Assembly: GCF_042453785.1 (NCBI RefSeq)
Contig: NC_091673.1
Span: 6,102,501-6,166,500 of the forward strand
Source: Malus domestica
Taxonomy: Eukaryota > Streptophyta > Magnoliopsida > Rosales > Rosaceae
Reading direction: 5' to 3'
Length of the DNA stretch: 64,000 nucleotides
In this document: piece by piece, positions 58,890 through 64,000 of the stretch
How positions within the stretch are numbered: position 1 is the first letter of the stretch
Layout of the letters: each line of letters begins with the position of its first letter
Notes under the pieces: generated by a model
What the model was told of the DNA's origin: nothing
Database searches by the model: none
Seen by the model: the letters and a program-made list of their open reading frames with translations, nothing else
Translations under genes and position numbers: made by a program

Positions 58890-59630
58890 ATAATAATATA
58901 TGTCGTAGTGCATATATTATGAGCACGTTGAAAATCTATTGTGTGTTTAGACTTTTGATGTCTCTCTCTCTCTCACTCTCTCTTGTGGAGGTTTCATGTT
59001 CTAATGTATTTTGATGAGTTTGATCCTTAATTATAACGGTGTGACCTTGTTGCTACACTTCACGTGATTTGCTAGAACAAGAAAACCAAATATCCAAGTG
59101 AATCAAGATCAGTAATTTACGCGTTGATTTTTATTAAATTGTTCGATTTGCCACAATGTAGAAAAAACAATTGATATTCAATTTAAGATGAACACCACAA
59201 AATTATAAAATTTAGTACCTAAAAATCAAACTGAAGCAAATTAATTAGAAAATCTTATGAAAGAAAAAGATTAGGGCAACTTTAATTTCCCAATTAAGAG
59301 AAATCTAGCTGTAATCAATAAAAATCCACTCTAATTAGATTTGAATCAAAGGACAGTCAATACGCAGTCTAGAATTTTGTCTTTAAATAACAAATAAACA
59401 TGTACAACGCCAACGCGTCAACAATATTAAAATATTTATTCAAAAGAATCACAAAAGTGTTTGTCTAAAACTAAAAATACAATAGATACGACAATACAGA
59501 ATTTGACCCCCACTTCTGAAACCAAAAATATAATAATTCAGTAAGTCATGGATTGCTCGTCTTGTATTTTATAATTTTTTTTACTTTTTTATTTTTAAAA
59601 TTTGGGTCATGAAAACAACCATTAAGCAAG
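58890..59630. other. AT-rich spacer with a CT repeat
   Basis: 58961-58983 is a (CT)n tract. The rest is AT-rich without gene signals. Confidence 0.45.
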
Positions 59631-59635
59631 GGAAG

Positions 59636-59830
59636 AGGTAAGGTTGCGTACAACAGACATTCTCATTTCGATCCTTGCAAAACGGAGGGCGAGTCTTTGG
59701 GCAATAGAAAAATTGCTCATTTATGACTGACAGGTCACGGTTCAAGTCGTGGATACATCCTATTTACAAAACAATGATAAGGTTGCGTACGATAAACGTT
59801 CCTTCATTGAGTCTTGCAAAGATGGAATCC
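59636..59830 (+). mobile_element. Tandem or nested SINE fragments
   Basis: Two copies of AAGGTTGCGTAC..A(G)ACATTC/CGTTCC..TTGCAAA (59638-59690 and 59778-59825) flank a tRNA-like part with B box GGTTCAAGTCGTGG (59740). The second copy plus the head forms one nearly complete SINE; the first copy is the tail of another. Confidence 0.55.
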
Positions 59831-60604
59831 TTGTTAGCTTGGAGTTGCCCTAATACGTCTCAATTCAAATTTTCTTATTTTTCGTAGTTTGTAATCTGAT
59901 GTAGTAATAATACAAGAAAGAAATTTAATCTTAATTAAGAGAGCGACTCGTACAATACAAATATAGAGTCGATATTACGACAATATATATGAGTTTTGTT
60001 TTGCCTAACATTACAACATTAACTGAAAACACAATAACATTAAACAATATACTCGTATCATGTAAATCTTTTTAATTAAGTGAACTAACCGACATCAGAA
60101 AACGCCACGTCAATCAGTCCACGAGTTCAAGGCCGCAAACTGAGTTCTGACTCTTTAGCAAAGGAGAACAAAGAGTGAGTGCACTGATGTTGTGGCAACC
60201 CTTAAAACAGTGTAGATCACAGGTGGCAAAGTGGGATTGGCGGGGGGTCGCTGTTAAGACAGATTTTTGACGCGTTTAGCCGCTTAAGTTTTTGTTCTCT
60301 AATCCGGAATCTTTTCGTGATCCCTCTTTTTCCCAACGGGAAGGCATGCATTATTAGAATTGATTCAACACGAGCTGCATTATATCATGGACAGTGCCAA
60401 AGCTCGTGAGCTTTGGCAGGTTTTGTAGTTTCAGCGAGAGTGATGGGGTTGTTTTCGGAATTGTCGAAGAGATTTCTCCAACTTGTTCGCTTGCTATATC
60501 ACATGATTGCGTGAATTACCACTTGAAAATGTGTGTGGATCGATTACGATCGGGGATGATTGGACTAATTTGTCAACTAGTCTTAGCTATAACGAGGTTT
60601 AACC
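59831..60604. other. Intergenic region, no gene recognised
   Basis: AT-rich to 60100, then more balanced. A 24-bp near-perfect palindrome (60395-60418) is the only clear structure. The short open frame 60394-60624 overlaps it and is not supported as a gene. Confidence 0.45.
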
Positions 60605-60605
60605 A

Positions 60606-61215
60606 TTGTTCTAAAAATCAGTAGATGGTAGTCGGACGTCTGGGAGGAGCTTAGGCGGGATCTAAGCGGTTCTTTATTTTATTTGAATCTATTATATAAC
60701 ATATAATATATAAAAATATCGCTAAATTTTGTTTAGTATTTTGGTGAATTTGATTGTATGAGATGAAAATTTAAGTGATTACGAGTCCGTAGTACGTTAA
60801 AGGATATTTGTCAAAACTTGTATGAATTTATAGTGAATTTTAGGAGAAATAACAGTATCAAACACATGATCTTAAAAACATTGGCAAAGTGGGTCACATA
60901 GAAGGTAAGCAAGGGCGCCAAACTTTCAGCCCATATTAACTAGCAAACTAGGTGACGCAACTTAATTGGACAATAGTTACAAAAACAAAAAAAAGATTTG
61001 GTGAAAGTTGAGAGGTCACATGGGTTGGGAATGAGAGAGAGAAACTCTCTGTTCTTCTTCCTTGATCTCTTCTTCTTCGTTGGACCAAAGTGTGCAAAAA
61101 CTGTAGTTGTCCATTCATTCTTTCTCAAGTTTGAAAAGCAGAAAAAAAAATGATTTTGAGTTATAAAATAATCAAACTAAATCGCCTAAGACGCCTAATC
61201 ACCTGCCTAGAGCCA
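60606..61215. mobile_element. Broken copy of the GCCTAGGCG-type MITE
   Basis: Left end TTGTTCTAAAAATCAG...GGAGCTTAGGCGGGATCTAAGCGG at 60606-60670. A piece of the other end (CGCCTAAGACGCCTAATCACC) lies at 61182-61202, so the copy has been disrupted or carries unrelated DNA in the middle. Confidence 0.45.
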
Positions 61216-61885
61216 TTTGATAATCATTTTGTTTTTACTTTTAACTTAACAAAACATGTTAGATAACTGCTAACCTCGAAACTTAAGTTCTCAGAGAATA
61301 ATCCACCAATGTATATATGACGCACATCATATTTATTTGTTTTGAGGACATCATATTTATTTGTTTTGAGGAAAAAGAGACAAACATATAAGTGTAATCT
61401 CACAAAAAAAAAAGGGACACGTAAGTGAGGAACTTGGAGTAAACTCATAATCGCTTGCGGATCAATATCTCAAATCATTAGTTTGTAAACTTGACTAATC
61501 CTAATTAATATTTGGCATGTGTTTTCAATAATGTACGTGATCACCAAATCATATGATTGTGTCGCTTTATATATAGTTAATTATCATGCATTTTCCGCAC
61601 GCTTCATAATTAATTAAAATTATTCGTATTTCATGAGCAAAACACAGACATGAAGAATCAGACATGGGCAAGGACACAGGCTTTCCAATTTATGTTGTGT
61701 GAAACAATGAAGAATTTTCTCTGATCTTGACCTGGTACCAGGATTTTTGACAAATGAGACTGCATCAGAATATATAGGGACCCATTAATAAATTTAAAGG
61801 TTCTGTAAAGATAAGTCCTTGTACCTTTTAATTGTTATAGATCGAACATGCGTGAAAAAATTGTGTTGTCGAATGATGTCATGTT
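61216..61885. other. AT-rich spacer before the right-hand LTR
   Basis: Contains a small direct repeat (CATCATATTTATTTGTTTTG, twice, 61326-61369). No gene. Confidence 0.5.
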
Positions 61886-62912
61886 TGTAGACATCGAAAT
61901 TTCGGTAAATAAATGTTAATCGATAAATCAAAGTTTCAACGCTCATGTATTACATAAATTTTACACGTAGCGTGTGACTCGACGAAAAATTGAAATGAGT
62001 TGGAAAAGTCATCAAATAGGACACGTGTCAACACCTGGCAGAAACAACTTATTTCATCTGGAATATTATATTCAAAATTAGGCCTTGGAAATTTCTATAA
62101 ATAGAAGGTTAATTCATTCATTTGAGGGGAACCAATTCATATTACACCTTGAAGCTCTGAAGCTCTGAAACTCCGAAGCTCTCAAGCATCCAGGTTCCCG
62201 AAGAATCAAGAAAGCCTTCTTCGTTCTTCGTTCATCGTTCTTCCAAGATCAAGCCCTGACGGCTCTTGAAGAAAGTGTTCTTCGTTCCTCGTTCATCGTT
62301 CTTCCAAGATCAAGCCCCAACGGCCCTTTGGATCAACAATCATCCACCAATTCAAGATCAAGCCCCGACGGCCCTTGAAGAAAGTGTTCTTCGTTCTTCG
62401 TTCATCGTTCTTCCAAGATCAAGCTCCGACGGCCCTTGGATCAACAAGCCACCGTTCTTCAAGATCAAGCCCAAAAGCCCTTGAAGATCCGTTCATCACT
62501 GTTCTTCAAGATTAAGCCCAAAAGCCCTTGAAGATCAGTTCATCACTGTTCTTCAAGATCAAGCCCAAAAGCCCTTGAAGATCCGCTCATCACCGTTATT
62601 CAAGATCAAGCCTCAACGGCCCTTGAAGAAACACTCATCCTCAAGATCAAGCCCCAACGGCTCCTTGAAGATCTGCTCAAATCCACCTTCAAAGATCAAG
62701 CCCACGACCCTTGAAGAAACTTCCAACAGTTCATCCAAAATCAAGCCTCGACGGCCCTTGGATCAACGAAACATCCACAAATCAACACCTTATAGAGATC
62801 GAATCAGAGGATCAAACTTAAGAGAGATTGTAACCCAAAATCATCAAATACAAATATTATTTTGTGCATGTTGTTCTTGTCGCTTTCGTTTCAGGAAATT
62901 TTTGTGTTCACA
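61886..62912 (+). repeat. 5' LTR with an internal tandem repeat
   Basis: About 1,027 bp, beginning TG and ending CA. The segment 62186-62775 is built of about eleven imperfect units of 40-60 bp, each with AAGATCAAGCCC and GCCCTTGAAG. The repeated part is downstream of the TATA box, hence in the transcribed leader. Confidence 0.75.
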
Positions 62913-63205
62913 AATTTGGCACGCCCGGTGGGACCATCTCTACCTCTCATATCTTTCTCCGTTCAAGGAATCCAAACACACCTCAAAGTCAATGGCATCA
63001 AGCAAGGGACAAGTCGTTCTCGCAACCACTGAGGGAAGGATCCTAAGCACTTCTGCCGCAAACGGACAATCCATTGACGCCACAACCGCTCCTCAACATG
63101 TCACTTCAAAGTTGGTGCCGCTAAAAGAGTAAGGGGAGCATCAAAGGTGCAGGTCCGTCATCAACCTAACCTCGCTGGGGGCATCAAAGCATGTCGTTGA
63201 GGCAC

Positions 63206-64000
63206 ATCAGATGACATCCCAAAGCGGCCAACGGGGTCCTTCATCAACACCCTGGATGCCTGAAGAGTCACGCATAATGGTTGCACAAGTCATGACCATC
63301 GGCGTTACCTCCATTGAAGAACAGCTGGCTCAAATGAATGAAGCGATCGCAAGGCTAACACGGATTGTTGAAGAAAAAGACTTGCAAATCGCTGCACTCG
63401 TCAGCCGACTGGAGCCACAAGACGGTGAGAACCCCGACCCAAAGGATGATCCACTAAAGAAAGGAGATGGCAAAGAAGATGAGCCTTCGGTGGAGAATAT
63501 CGATGTGAAGCCGGAGCCAGACCAAGCAGCGGCACTCATGGGATCTCTTTCTATCCAACAGCTGCAGGAGATGATCACCAACACCATCAAGGCACAGTAC
63601 GAAGGGAGCTCACATACCTCCTTGTTCTACTCGAAGCCCTACTCCAAGAAGATTGATGCCCTGAAGATGCCAAGGGGTTATCAACCACCAAAGTTCATGC
63701 AGTTTGATGGAAAAGGAAACCCGAAACAGCACGTTGCCCACTTTGTTGAAACTTGCAACAACGCAGGGACCGAAGAGGACTACCTTGCCAAGCAGTTTGT
63801 GCGCTCGCTGAAAGGAAACGCCTTTGAGTGGTACACGGACCTAGAGCCTGAGTCCATTAACAGCTGGGAGCAATTAGAGCGGGAATTCCTCAACCGCTTT
63901 TATAGCACCCGCCGCACTGTGAGCATGCTAGAGCTAACAAGCACAAAGCAGTGGAAGGACGAGCCAGTCATTGACTACATCAACAGATGGCGCACTCTAA
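63206..64000 (+). mobile_element. gag region of the right-hand Ty3/Gypsy element (partial)
   Basis: A frame of about 265 codons, open at the window end. A coiled-coil-like N-terminal part (EEQLAQMNEAIARLTRIVEE) precedes the retrotransposon gag core with PPKFMQFDGKGNPKQHVAHF, GNAFEWYTDL and REFLNRFYSTRR, matching the plant Ty3/Gypsy gag family. Exact start uncertain. Confidence 0.82.

Larger units (their letters stand above)
61886..64000 (+). mobile_element. Ty3/Gypsy-type LTR retrotransposon, 5' LTR and gag, running off the right edge
   Basis: Starts with TGTAGACATCG at 61886. The LTR ends near 62912 with GTGTTCACA, followed by a likely primer-binding site TTTGGCACGCCCGGTGGGAC. The LTR holds a TATA box (TCTATAAATAG, 62093-62103). 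Downstream a gag frame runs without interruption from about 63206 to the window end. The visible part looks whole, which suggests this element is far younger than the one at 1-5405, but the 3' LTR needed for dating is outside the window. Confidence 0.85.

Noticed and set aside
1-64000. CRISPR array, operon or prokaryotic defence system
   Set aside because: Genes have spliceosomal introns and plant-specific domains. The tandem repeats lack uniform spacer design, so no prokaryotic system is present.

Overview
This is a nuclear DNA window from a flowering plant. Its genes are intron-rich and plant-specific, including a U-box E3 ligase, a BURP-domain cell-wall protein, a DUF936 protein and a SPARK-type receptor kinase. 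It also carries many MITEs, SINEs and Ty3/Gypsy remains. The repeat families and protein variants look most like Rosaceae (apple or pear type). That assignment is an inference and was not tested by any search.

Layout. Positions 1-5405 hold a decayed Ty3/Gypsy pol region with two RNase H domains and a reverse-strand coiled-coil ORF, which suggests the Tat lineage. It abuts a duplicated block. The left block (5406-9126) carries a dead receptor-like kinase copy, and the right block (19319-23656) carries the intact gene. Between them lie a mitochondrial ALDH2B gene (11 exons, 534 codons) and an intronless PUB18/19-type U-box gene interrupted by one in-frame TGA. From 24.6 to 50 kb the window is gene-rich: ENT-type nucleoside transporter (+), RBM25 splicing factor (-), ULP1D/OTS-type SUMO protease (+), CDC40/PRP17 splicing factor (-), a DUF936 protein (-) and a small NFD6-like protein (-). 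From 50 to 64 kb it is AT-rich and repeat-rich, with one gene, a polygalacturonase-1 beta-subunit-like BURP protein (-). It ends in the 5' LTR and gag of a second, fresher-looking Ty3/Gypsy element running off the right edge.

I rebuilt exon structures by hand from GT-AG sites and checked that each sum of exon lengths stays in frame. Two gene ends are hidden from ORF scanning. The last CDC40 coding exon holds only one whole amino-acid codon plus the stop. The NFD6-like gene ends in a 20-nt coding exon about 1.5 kb downstream of the previous one.

The genes do not form a pathway. Two are spliceosomal (RBM25, CDC40), one acts in SUMO removal, and the PUB gene has three CACGTG motifs just upstream of its TATA box, as expected for an ABA- or stress-responsive gene. 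I found no wholly new system. The most informative points are the single nonsense codon in the PUB gene, the dissected death of the left kinase copy, the tiny terminal exons, and several unusual tandem-palindrome repeats, including one inside the right-hand LTR.
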